In this document: positions 8,128 through 16,864 of the stretch, one piece after another
Numbering within the stretch: position 1 is the first letter of the stretch
Layout of the letters: every line of letters begins with the position of its first letter
Made by a program: the position numbers and the translations under genes
Notes under the pieces: model-generated
Databases searched by the model: none
What the model saw: only the letters and a program-made list of their open reading frames with translations
What the model was told of the DNA's origin: nothing
Assembly: GCA_905202115.1 (NCBI GenBank)
Contig: CAJKQZ010000038.1
Coordinates: 1-17,274 of the forward strand
Length of the DNA stretch: 17,274 bases
Reading direction: 5' to 3'
Source: an uncultured Prevotellaceae bacterium
Lineage (GTDB): Bacteria > Bacteroidota > Bacteroidia > Bacteroidales > Bacteroidaceae

Positions 8128-9906
8128 TTAATTCCTCTTTATGGTTTCTTCTTTCTCCCAGGCCGGATTCTGATGTAAAAGGGCGTTGACCTTAAGATCT
8201 TCTTCGTAAACCGGACCATACAAAGAGTTCATTGACGACAGTTTCGCCTTCACTGCATTGGTATTGGTTGCATACTTGGCAAGCAGAAGCGTCAGCATAT
8301 TTGTTGTGGAACCATCATGCTCTGCCATGCGAACAAGGTCGAACCAGCGTTTGCCTTCACCGAAGAATTCTCTGCGACGCTCGCGCATTACAAGAGCAAA
8401 GAGCTGAGAAGGTTCGGAGAAATCACTGAACGAAAGACGATCTCTATCGGCCGTAACAGTTGGATTTGAACGATACAGAATCATGGTTACATTCTTGAAT
8501 GCCGACTCGAGCTGCTCCTGGGTGGGAGCCTCCAAACGGGTAATGGCCTCGGCTTTCATCAGAAGAATGTCACTCAAACGATATATTATCCAGTTCGAAC
8601 GGAAATTACCGGTACCGATAAACGATAATCTATTTGTACCTTCGGAATTATCTTCGAGGTTCTTGAATTCTATATCCGAATACGTGTACTTACCTATATA
8701 ATAAACACGCTGACCTGCTTCCTGATAAACCATAGACTCCCAACGACGCATGTCGGTCTGACTATACAAGCCGGAAGTATTGTCGATACCTTTCGTAACA
8801 TTCTGGCAAGGCGAAGATGCCTGTAACAAACCCGACTGGTTGGATTCTGACCTGTATAGACCTACCCGATCACGAAGGCTATATAAGCAGGAATTACTAT
8901 TATTTGAACCGTCGAACTGAAGTTCGAGAATGCTTTCGCTACTGTTGCCGCTAACAAATATTTCATCATATATTTCATCGGAAACATTCTGTGTATTGCC
9001 ATTAGAGCTACGCATTCTTATAAGGTAATAGGGGTTCTCGTCAGAAGAAGTAGTGCCCTGCGAGTAATTGGGATTATCGCGTTTGTAGCGCTCCAAGTAC
9101 ATATCGAGCACAGCATCGCAATATTCTATTACCTTCTGATAGTCTTCCTGAGATTTGTTGCCATACTTTGCAACAGAGTCGGGCGAAGCATTTTTCGAAG
9201 CACGCCACAGATACATGTCGGCAAGAAGAGTGTAAATTGACTCACGCGTAAAACGGCCTTTGTCATCGCTTGTGCTTGCATACTGGCGCATACCGTTGTC
9301 CTTAACCGCATCGACATCGTTAATGATAGAGTCAAGAACGACTTCGGCATTCAGCTGCCGGCCGATATGTTTCTTAACATCGTGCTCCGAACCGATAGGA
9401 TTAAACTCTAACGGAACTTCACGGAAAGTGCGGACTAAGTAAAAATAGTTCAATGCACGAAGCGCTTTCATTTCAGCCTCGACCGGTTTCCAGTCTTCAT
9501 CGGTGAAACTCTTGTCTCGCTCAACGACTTTAGGGCCATATTGGAGCACCTTGTTGCAGAAATTGATTGTTTTGTAGAATGCAGCCCAACTGTAAAGACT
9601 GTTGGTCTCAAGCAGGTTGGCATTCATGATGTCTTTCATGTCATCCCAATTCTCCGACAAAAGGTCGAAGTTATCAGAACGGCATTCTCCCCATATCACC
9701 AAACGCTGCATTATATCAGAGGTGATAAACTGCCTCCAGCAACCGCGTATTCCACTCTCTAAGTCGGTCTTATCCTCCCAGAACTGCTCTTCGGTAATTT
9801 CATTCGAAGGGTGAACTGTAAGGAAATCGTCACACGACGTTGTACCAAGAGTAAGAAATCCGCAAGCCGCTATAAGCAAACCTTTATATATATTCATTTT
9901 TTTCAT
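8128..9906 (-). CDS. SusD-like nutrient-binding outer-membrane lipoprotein (SusD-1)
   Basis: This 592-aa RagB/SusD-family lipoprotein is expected to bind ligand over the SusC-1 channel. The signal ends at lipobox TTSC (Cys25) followed by DDFL, an arrangement typical of surface-exposed Bacteroidota lipoproteins. Family segments are clear: FWEDKTDLESGIRGCW near 43-58, AEMKALRALNYFYLVRTFREVPL near the end of the first third, SNWIIYRLSDILLMKAEAI in the second half, and MRERRREFFGEGKRWFDLVR near the C-terminus. It begins 14 nt after the SusC-1 stop, so the two are probably translated from one message. An in-frame ATG three codons in (9895-9897) is an alternative start that still leaves a complete signal peptide. 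It ends the first module, with the palindrome array immediately downstream. The ligand is unknown. Confidence 0.96.
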   Translation of the reverse strand: MKKMNIYKGLLIAACGFLTLGTTSCDDFLTVHPSNEITEEQFWEDKTDLESGIRGCWRQFITSDIMQRLVIWGECRSDNFDLLSENWDDMKDIMNANLLETNSLYSWAAFYKTINFCNKVLQYGPKVVERDKSFTDEDWKPVEAEMKALRALNYFYLVRTFREVPLEFNPIGSEHDVKKHIGRQLNAEVVLDSIINDVDAVKDNGMRQYASTSDDKGRFTRESIYTLLADMYLWRASKNASPDSVAKYGNKSQEDYQKVIEYCDAVLDMYLERYKRDNPNYSQGTTSSDENPYYLIRMRSSNGNTQNVSDEIYDEIFVSGNSSESILELQFDGSNNSNSCLYSLRDRVGLYRSESNQSGLLQASSPCQNVTKGIDNTSGLYSQTDMRRWESMVYQEAGQRVYYIGKYTYSDIEFKNLEDNSEGTNRLSFIGTGNFRSNWIIYRLSDILLMKAEAITRLEAPTQEQLESAFKNVTMILYRSNPTVTADRDRLSFSDFSEPSQLFALVMRERRREFFGEGKRWFDLVRMAEHDGSTTNMLTLLLAKYATNTNAVKAKLSSMNSLYGPVYEEDLKVNALLHQNPAWEKEETIKRN

Positions 9907-9920
9907 CTTACTTAATGGTA

Positions 9921-12900
9921 TTAGAATCCAATATTCAAACTAAACGTAAACGAACGCGAACGCGGTGTCTGAGAAGAGTCCATACAGGGAGACCAGCCCG
10001 ACTGCGAGTGCTCGGGATCCACGCCCGAATATCTCGACCAGAAGATCAGGTTGTTGCCTGAAAGAGACATACGCAAAGAACGAAGGCCATAACGTTTCAG
10101 TTTCTTGGCATCGAAATCGTATGCCAACTGCATGTACTGGAAACGGATGTAATCGCCAGGTTCAACAAAGCGATCGCTACAAAGAGCATTATAAGAAACG
10201 CCTGCTTCAGCATTCATGGCACGGGGAATGGTGGTTATATCACCATTCTTACGCCAACGCCAGCGGGTTGCAGTACTCTGATTTCTATTTGTACGCATAT
10301 CCTCTGCCTGCATACGAGCCATATTTATGATCTTGTTGCCATAGCGGAAGTTGAAGCTCGTTTTGAGCGTCCAGCGCTTGTAATAAATATCGAAACCGAA
10401 ACCACCGTTCAGTTTAGGATTGGAGCTACCAAGATAAACCATATCAAGCTCATTGATCTGGCCGTCATGATTTATATCTTCGTACATAACATCACCACCT
10501 TCAAACTTGTAATTACGACCGCCGTAGTTATAATACATCTGAAGAGGATTACCCTTTGCATCGTATATTATATTACCATTGGCGTCGCGAGCCACGGGGC
10601 AGGTAGCTATATGGCTGCCATTAACTCCGTACTGCTCTGCCCAAGCTGCAGTGTTGCCCGCATAAAGGTCGTTCTTCTTGGAATCAGCAAAGTAACCGCA
10701 GTGGTCATAATCAAAACGATAAACGCCTTTATAGCGGAAACCGTAAATTCCACCGAGAGCATTGCCTATCTGAACCCTGCTCATGTAATTTTCGTTGTTA
10801 TAATCGAAATCGCCATTCAAACTCGAAAGAACGCTCGCATCCATCTTAGTGATTTCATTAACGTTCTGAGCGATGTTAAACTTACCAAGAACGGCAAACT
10901 TAGAATTGATCTTTATACGTTTGGTCGTGAAGTTCAATTCCCAACCTTTATTCTCCATATTTCCAACATTGCCCCATGCAAGAGAGCTGAAACCTGTTGA
11001 AGTAGGAATCTTCACACCTTCCATAAGGAGGTCTTTGGTATACTTATGGTAAACGTTCATCTCGACGTTGAAAAGATCTTCAAGCAAACCGAGATTGAAG
11101 CCCATGTTCCAGGAAGAAGTACGCTCCCATTTCAAATCCGTAAGACGGAGGTTGCTCGGTGCAATGGCCGATCCGCCTGCATAAGAACCCGTGCTTGCAT
11201 ATTTGTTATACATAAGACCTTCATCTTTCGGTTCGCCACCAACTACACCCCAGCTGGGACGGAAAGCCAGAAGACTTACATACTTGCGTATAGGCCTCAT
11301 GAATGGCTCGTCACTGATATTCCAACGACCGGAAATACCGGGGAAGAAACCCCAACGGTTGTTCTTACCGAATTTGGTGCTACCGTCTGCACGCAGTGTG
11401 AAGTCGGCCACATACTTTCCTTTGTAAGAATAGTGGAAACTACCAAGAGCACTCATACGATGACCCTTGCCCACGCTTGTGCTGGCACCTCTAAGGTATG
11501 CATTAACACTCGGGTCGGAAATACCACCGTTAAGACCGCTCGAATTAAGAGACTGAGAGGTAGTTTCGCTTGTCTGCATTTCCCAACGTGCAAGACCTGT
11601 GAAATAATGATCTTCGTTCTTGAACTTAGGAGTGAAAATAAGAGTGTGCTTTGTATTAAACGTCAAACTCTTGCTTTCTCCGTCGCTGGCAAGATTTATA
11701 CCACCTTTAACGTCCCAACTGTCACTCGTAAGAGTACTGGGATAGTAACCCTTATTCGTATTGGTAAACGCATACATATAAACCTCACCGTTATAATTGA
11801 GCTGAGTAGAAGTATCGTCTTTGCCGAGTAACTTATACTCTATTTGGAACTGAGGATCGATAGAATAAGTACTTTCGCGAACCCAGGAAAGATTACCTAT
11901 CGCAACGGGGTTACCATTGCTAACCATGTCGCGCAAATAATAAGATGTCAAACCGTCGCGCACCTCGCCGGCCGAACCGGCAGCAGGGAACATCTTCATA
12001 TATTCGTTAGTCCTGTAATAACGGCGCGTTTCGGTATCGTACTTATAATTGTAAACTGACATGTTAGGCATTGCCTTATAAGCACGATCCAGAAGACCTG
12101 TGTAGTTTTTCTTATTATTCGTATAGGTAAGCGAGAAATTCGAGGAGAACTTGATACGGTCGGAAACATAGTAGTCAAGAGCCATACGTGTCGAGAAACG
12201 ATCGAGCTGCTGCTTGATAATCGTACCGGTTTCATGGTCATAGTTGCTCGAGATACGGAATGTAGCTTTCTCACCACCACCGTTAAGAACAAGGTTGTAG
12301 TTATGTGTCTGACCAAACTGGGTAACTTCATCGCGCCAATCCGTATTCTTGTTGAAGTTTCCATAATACATAGGACGGTTCTCATTGTAGGAAATCTCGA
12401 CAATGTTAGAAGCTATACTGCTCTGCGCAGGATTGAAATAAGCTTCCTTCAACATCATGGTGTATTCGTCGCCATTAAGCATTTTCATACCTTTAGGCTG
12501 CCAGGAACCGGTAAAACGATAAGAAAAGTCTATACGTGTCTTACCTCTGCGGCCACGACGGGTTTTGATTTCAATTACACCGTTAGCACCGCGGGAACCC
12601 CAAATAGCAGTAGCCGCAGCATCCTTCAAAACGTCGATACTCTGAATATCCTCAGGGTTCACAGAAAGCAAGCGTGCGAATTGCTCGCTGTTGTCCATAT
12701 CCTGAAGGTCAACGTCGGTAGAATTATAACTTTCAAGCACGTTTCCGTCAACGACGATCAAAGGTTCCTGATCACCGTTGATAGTTGTAACACCACGCAG
12801 ACGCATTGTTGTACCAGAACCGAGGTTACCGGAATTCATCACAATATCCAAACCGGCAATCTGTCCCTGAAGCGCCTGGTCGGCAGTTTCGAACGACAAG

Positions 12901-13322
12901 CCCTTCATTTCGTCCATGTTCAAGGTCTGTGTAGCAACAGATACCTCTTTTGCCGGAATGGAAAGGCCGTTGGTTTTCTTCATTTGCTTAGCTTTTACAG
13001 TAACACCCTTCAACTGGGTCTTACTAACCATTTCTATGCGGAAAACTTTATTCTCACCTATTACCTGCGAGTACGTCTGGTATCCTACATAAGAAATCTG
13101 GAGCTTATCTTTTCTGTTTTTCACCGGCATGGAAAAGTTACCATTAATATCGGTAGTGGTAGCTTCAACGATACGGTTGTTCTGGTCTAACTCAACCACG
13201 TTGGCCATCATTACCGGTCCGTCGGTACGATTCCAAACATGCCCGGAGATACGATCCTGTGCCACGGCCGACGTAAGGCATAAGCACATCGCAATGAGCA
13301 ATAAATATTTTATCTTATTCAT
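9921..13322 (-). CDS. SusC/RagA-family TonB-dependent outer-membrane transporter (SusC-1)
   Basis: This 1133-aa TonB-dependent channel is the partner of SusD-1. The signal peptide ends at AVA21, before Gln22. A carboxypeptidase-regulatory-like domain covers about 23-100 (ISGHVWNRTDG, then TDINGNFSM and KLQISYVGYQT), and LKGVTVKAK near 104-112 may be the TonB box. The plug contains LQGQIAGLDIV (151-161), PLIVVDGNVLES (187-198) and the classical signature IQSIDVLKDAAATAIWGSRG (226-245). The barrel follows and ends with FTFSLNIGF, whose terminal Phe is usual for outer-membrane insertion. Residues about 949-960 (DINHDGQINELD) look like an EF-hand-type calcium loop. It starts 11 nt after the four-FAS1 gene. 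Outside the signature motifs it reads as clearly different from SusC-2, so the two channels probably take different ligands. Confidence 0.97.
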   Translation of the reverse strand: MNKIKYLLLIAMCLCLTSAVAQDRISGHVWNRTDGPVMMANVVELDQNNRIVEATTTDINGNFSMPVKNRKDKLQISYVGYQTYSQVIGENKVFRIEMVSKTQLKGVTVKAKQMKKTNGLSIPAKEVSVATQTLNMDEMKGLSFETADQALQGQIAGLDIVMNSGNLGSGTTMRLRGVTTINGDQEPLIVVDGNVLESYNSTDVDLQDMDNSEQFARLLSVNPEDIQSIDVLKDAAATAIWGSRGANGVIEIKTRRGRRGKTRIDFSYRFTGSWQPKGMKMLNGDEYTMMLKEAYFNPAQSSIASNIVEISYNENRPMYYGNFNKNTDWRDEVTQFGQTHNYNLVLNGGGEKATFRISSNYDHETGTIIKQQLDRFSTRMALDYYVSDRIKFSSNFSLTYTNNKKNYTGLLDRAYKAMPNMSVYNYKYDTETRRYYRTNEYMKMFPAAGSAGEVRDGLTSYYLRDMVSNGNPVAIGNLSWVRESTYSIDPQFQIEYKLLGKDDTSTQLNYNGEVYMYAFTNTNKGYYPSTLTSDSWDVKGGINLASDGESKSLTFNTKHTLIFTPKFKNEDHYFTGLARWEMQTSETTSQSLNSSGLNGGISDPSVNAYLRGASTSVGKGHRMSALGSFHYSYKGKYVADFTLRADGSTKFGKNNRWGFFPGISGRWNISDEPFMRPIRKYVSLLAFRPSWGVVGGEPKDEGLMYNKYASTGSYAGGSAIAPSNLRLTDLKWERTSSWNMGFNLGLLEDLFNVEMNVYHKYTKDLLMEGVKIPTSTGFSSLAWGNVGNMENKGWELNFTTKRIKINSKFAVLGKFNIAQNVNEITKMDASVLSSLNGDFDYNNENYMSRVQIGNALGGIYGFRYKGVYRFDYDHCGYFADSKKNDLYAGNTAAWAEQYGVNGSHIATCPVARDANGNIIYDAKGNPLQMYYNYGGRNYKFEGGDVMYEDINHDGQINELDMVYLGSSNPKLNGGFGFDIYYKRWTLKTSFNFRYGNKIINMARMQAEDMRTNRNQSTATRWRWRKNGDITTIPRAMNAEAGVSYNALCSDRFVEPGDYIRFQYMQLAYDFDAKKLKRYGLRSLRMSLSGNNLIFWSRYSGVDPEHSQSGWSPCMDSSQTPRSRSFTFSLNIGF

Positions 13323-13333
13323 AGTATTAATTT

Positions 13334-16315
13334 TTATTTCCGGATACGATACTTAGCCAGGAATTTCTTGGCCGCGGCGGTTGTAGCCCAATCGCTGTCG
13401 TACCGGCCGCCTTCAAGCTGTTTGAAATTCAATACTCCGTCAATCTGGTGAACCACTGCATAAGATGAAGTTTCGATAGTCTGAGCATTCTCGGCGCGTG
13501 TATTGAAAACATAGTCGCGGGTCAGGATATTCTTAAGACTATTATCCGCTACAACATGACGCTGCGGACCAACTATATCCGTACCGTCGTTGGCAGTTCC
13601 GAAAACAGACTGAACTGAAAGGGTGCCATTGCCGGTTGATGAAACCATAACAGAACGATAACGGTTGGTAGAATCGTTTATGCAGGCGGTTTCATATTTC
13701 ACGGGCTCTATTGCTAAATGATCAGCAAAAACAGAGTTATCCTGGAAATGATATTTCAAGAAGTTTACAAGGCATGTGATCATTGCCTGGGCTTTAGTTT
13801 TATAAGCTCTCGTGATTTCGAGAATCTCTTCTTCGCTCTTACCTGCATCGGTAGCATCATCCGCTTCGTTCTCACCATTAGTAATAACTTCTACTATCTG
13901 GTCCCAGGTGGGGAGTCCTTCGCTGAATGCCTCCTGAATTGAAGCATTGGTGGGGACGTAAACCGTATAGCGGAACGTGTTGAAGAAACGTACGTTGTCG
14001 TTAAGACCGTTTTGCGAAGAGGTAAAGATCGTATATTTTTCTATCTCAGATTCCTTGTCGCTCTGATCCTTAACGCTGTCGGCAACACCCGCACGAGTAA
14101 GAATGTCGGCATCGATCTGGCAGAGGTTGTAGAATTCGTAGAACGGAGAAAGTTCATCGCCTTCTTCAAGTACACTGTAAACAGATTTCATAGTAGTCTG
14201 CACAGGACGTTCTATAATATATGTCATACCGTTACCGTAACCGGTTGTTTCCTCGCGGCGGTCATAAGAGCGCAGCACACCGATAGTAGAGTCATTGTCT
14301 ATCTGGAAACCGCCCTGTACATAGAAGTCGGTGCTTGTCTGATCGAAATCGCTTGAAAGAGTTCCGTCCTGAGAGTTGGAAATCTTAACGGCACTACCGC
14401 CTTTGGTTACATAATACTGGTTCAGACTTCCGAAACCGGTTTTAGTCTCAGCATCCTGGTGAACGATAATATGAGAATCCAAAAGGTCTTTCAGACGGTT
14501 ATTTATTATCGTAGCACTGATAGTACCAGGAATCATGGCGCCTTTCTCATTAGTAAGCGGATCCCACCTGTAAGAACGGGCCTTTACAGGCGCGCTCTTA
14601 TCCTGAAGACGCGTACTGTAATAGAACGAAAGAATACGAGGCTGTGTCCATTTGCTCGAAACTTCATCATAATAATGTCCCAAAGCGTCATCGGTAGGAA
14701 CAAAGAAACTGAAGCGCGAGCTCATGGCTTTCAGATAGTAGCTGAAGAATGCGTTCAACGGAGCGCTGTTCGGGTTGGTGATATAAGAGTCATCGGCCGA
14801 AATAGCCCAGTTGAATATCTTCGTATCGTTGCCTACAAGAGCAGGAGCGGAAACGGCGGCATAAGCAGCCGGAGCGAAGACCTGATTCATTATATATACA
14901 ACACCGTTGTTAGCCAGCAAAGTGGTATCGATTGTTGCGCGGAACCCGGGAACTCCTCCCTCGATGTTACCGAACATCGGGTCTTTTGCGTCGTTCATTA
15001 TGGTTATGTACTTGCTGGGCACCGAGCCTATGAACGAAGTTTTCATAAGGTTCTTCACAAATTCCACAATAACGCGGAGAGGAATCTGATCGATATTATA
15101 TTCAAGATTCTCCAGCGTATTGTCTTTCTTTCCGTAAGCCTCGATAAGGAACTCTCCCGCACCTCCCGGAAGGAAGTAAGCCTTAAGCACGTCGTCCGAG
15201 GGAACGAACATCGCACCCATATCGGTCTCGACCGTCTGGCCTTCGGGATAGTACTGGTTCCACCCTGGATCGTAATCCAAAGGATACTGGAAAGTGTTGC
15301 CGTTCGGGTCGTTGCGCAAAGCGGAGCCGCCTTTAGAACGAGCCGACATGTAACGCTTCTCGAAAACAGAGTCGGTTATACCTGTGAGCTGTGCATGGCT
15401 GTTGGTAATATCGCTGTTATAGAAAGGAGCCGAGAAACGATCGAGGATACGGCTGAAAATATTTGTTTTTCCGCTTGTACGAATCATCTCGGCCATGTTA
15501 GCCGGAGAAACGAGCACGCGGTCAAGCTGGTTTACATAACCGTTGAGGCAGGCCTGGTCCTGTCCTATAACCTTGCTCGCATAGATGTGAGCATCGGTAG
15601 CAAGGCGTTCCGTTCCTGCAAACACCTGGAAGTCTTCGTCGGTAATGTTCGCTTCGCCCATTTGACCTGCTATAAAGTGAGTCATCATAGGCGTAGTGCC
15701 GTCGATAGCGAGGTAGAGCCCTCCTTTCTCCTGGGTGCGGAAACGTTTCCAGTAATCGATTTCGGGCTCCTCGGTATCTTCATTGAGATTTACGGGAATG
15801 CTTCCGCTCGACCACATGAAATAAGGAATCGAGTCGGTAGCCGCCGCCGAAGTGGCCTGACGCAGACACTGGTTCTTCGAAATCGTACCGCCGCTGCTTA
15901 TGTTCGTCATCATTTCGAGCAGATACGCGTCGTTAAGCATTGACGAACTGAAAAGCAGTTTTTTCATCGCGAGCGTGAGGTCCTCATATTTCTTCACGCC
16001 CCAGACGTTGCTTTCATAGAACTTCGCGAACGCGTCATCGTCTGCAACGAACAACGTCTTACTTCCGGTACGGTCCAACATCTCCTGAAGATCCGAACCC
16101 GTACCCTCATCGATGTCCTGAATCATACGCACGGTATTCGTGTACTTCTTCTGTCCGACCAGATAATCGTAAATGCTCGGACCGAGCCAACTCGGCTTCT
16201 TGTCGGGCAAATCGTAATCATCGGAACAAGAGTACGTAAATCCGCACATAGACAGTATACACATGGCTACGAGCCACTTTCTACTTCTTTTGACTAAACG
16301 GTTTTTCATACACAT
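13334..16315 (-). CDS. Large lipoprotein with four FAS1 (fasciclin) domains
   Basis: This 993-aa surface lipoprotein is the first gene of the operon. The basic N-terminus and hydrophobic core lead to lipobox TYSC (Cys30), followed by SDDYD. Four FAS1-like repeats are marked by their first conserved motif: TLFVADDDAF at 87-96, AMFVPSDDVL at 368-377, FSFFVPTDDAL at 535-545 and YTVYVPTNASI at 783-793. Closing motifs sit near 259-270 (GYVNQLDRVLVSP), 469-482 (NNGVVYIMNQVFAP), 695-704 (GNGMTYIIER) and 950-964 (SYAVVHQIDGVLNF). The ATG at 16313-16315 is chosen because AAGGA (16324-16328) lies 8 nt upstream; an in-frame ATG two codons later is also possible. No catalytic motif was seen. FAS1 domains generally mediate adhesion or ligand binding, and a role as a surface accessory to SusCD-1 is inferred from its place in the operon. 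Confidence 0.93.
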   Translation of the reverse strand: MCMKNRLVKRSRKWLVAMCILSMCGFTYSCSDDYDLPDKKPSWLGPSIYDYLVGQKKYTNTVRMIQDIDEGTGSDLQEMLDRTGSKTLFVADDDAFAKFYESNVWGVKKYEDLTLAMKKLLFSSSMLNDAYLLEMMTNISSGGTISKNQCLRQATSAAATDSIPYFMWSSGSIPVNLNEDTEEPEIDYWKRFRTQEKGGLYLAIDGTTPMMTHFIAGQMGEANITDEDFQVFAGTERLATDAHIYASKVIGQDQACLNGYVNQLDRVLVSPANMAEMIRTSGKTNIFSRILDRFSAPFYNSDITNSHAQLTGITDSVFEKRYMSARSKGGSALRNDPNGNTFQYPLDYDPGWNQYYPEGQTVETDMGAMFVPSDDVLKAYFLPGGAGEFLIEAYGKKDNTLENLEYNIDQIPLRVIVEFVKNLMKTSFIGSVPSKYITIMNDAKDPMFGNIEGGVPGFRATIDTTLLANNGVVYIMNQVFAPAAYAAVSAPALVGNDTKIFNWAISADDSYITNPNSAPLNAFFSYYLKAMSSRFSFFVPTDDALGHYYDEVSSKWTQPRILSFYYSTRLQDKSAPVKARSYRWDPLTNEKGAMIPGTISATIINNRLKDLLDSHIIVHQDAETKTGFGSLNQYYVTKGGSAVKISNSQDGTLSSDFDQTSTDFYVQGGFQIDNDSTIGVLRSYDRREETTGYGNGMTYIIERPVQTTMKSVYSVLEEGDELSPFYEFYNLCQIDADILTRAGVADSVKDQSDKESEIEKYTIFTSSQNGLNDNVRFFNTFRYTVYVPTNASIQEAFSEGLPTWDQIVEVITNGENEADDATDAGKSEEEILEITRAYKTKAQAMITCLVNFLKYHFQDNSVFADHLAIEPVKYETACINDSTNRYRSVMVSSTGNGTLSVQSVFGTANDGTDIVGPQRHVVADNSLKNILTRDYVFNTRAENAQTIETSSYAVVHQIDGVLNFKQLEGGRYDSDWATTAAAKKFLAKYRIRK

Positions 16316-16323
16316 TAAATTTA

Positions 16324-16328
16324 TCCTT
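16324..16328 (-). promoter_or_regulatory. Ribosome-binding site of the four-FAS1 gene
   Basis: On the minus strand AAGGA stands 8 nt before the ATG at 16313-16315 and 14 nt before the next in-frame ATG, so it favours the first. It is one of the few well-formed Shine-Dalgarno sequences in the window, where the other genes have A-rich leaders. Confidence 0.6.
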
Positions 16329-16363
16329 TTGTTTTTGTTTTGTATTTATTTTTACACCAAATC

Positions 16364-16391
16364 GCCTCGTGTCTGAAGACGCGGGCTTTTT
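16364..16391 (+). terminator. Terminator-like hairpin facing against the operon
   Basis: On the plus strand GCC (16364-16366) pairs with GGC (16384-16386) and CGTGTC (16368-16373) with GACGCG (16378-16383). There is one bulged T, one G-T wobble and a TGAA loop, and TTTTT follows at once. The U-run is on the plus-strand side, so it would stop transcription running antisense to the operon. No plus-strand gene ends here. In the operon's own leader the same bases form a slightly weaker hairpin, preceded by an A-tract. Confidence 0.35.
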
Positions 16392-16522
16392 ATTAAATTT
16401 TTTCGCTCATTTTTCACCATAGGCAAGAATGGCTTTACTTATATTGCATTAAAGCAACATTATAAACTCTTAATTATTAATTCTTTTTATTTTTTTACCC
16501 ACAATCGGGGATAGTAGGCTTT

Positions 16523-16553
16523 CAAAAGTACACGTTTTTTTACTATCTGCAAA
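16523..16553 (-). promoter_or_regulatory. Bacteroidota housekeeping promoter for the operon
   Basis: On the minus strand TTTG (16553-16550) is followed by exactly 19 bases and then TACTTTTG (16530-16523). This matches the Bacteroidota consensus TTTG-N19-TAnnTTTG at every defined position. Transcription would start near 16515-16518, giving a leader of about 200 nt before the four-FAS1 gene. No equally good promoter was found before the second module, so this one may drive all six genes. Confidence 0.75.
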
Positions 16554-16864
16554 CTTTTCTTTCGTTTTTTTTCTTTTTTTCAAAGGATAATGGCAAATGC
16601 AGTTTCCATTCACCGTGTTTTCAACGCGAAATTTACTAATTTTTTATTAAAGTATCACATTATTTATCCCGTGTTATCATTTTTTTCATGGCATTTACAC
16701 AAAGTTCGCCCCAAGCCCGACAACGAATTTAACATTTCCGGAAAAACCGGTGTTATCATCCGCCGTTCAGGAAAAAATCCCCCACCCGTTTTGCAAAAAC
16801 ACCTTTTTCTAAACGATCTGTTACGGCCGAGGCGAAACGGACTTTCAAAGATAAAACGAAATAT

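Larger units (their letters stand above)
16316..16864. other. Leader and upstream region without a convincing gene
   Basis: This stretch holds the leader (about 16316-16517), the promoter (16523-16553) and a T-rich belt around 16536-16580 on the plus strand. Beyond the promoter no gene is convincing. A plus-strand reading of 124 codons from 16590 has no recognisable domain and overlaps the opposite-strand reading at its end. No riboswitch or transcription-factor site is recognised. Confidence 0.5.

Noticed and set aside
14459..15943. Plus-strand open frame of 494 codons opposite the four-FAS1 gene
   Set aside because: It is antisense to well-marked FAS1 motifs, its translation lacks a recognisable domain, and no ribosome-binding site supports it.
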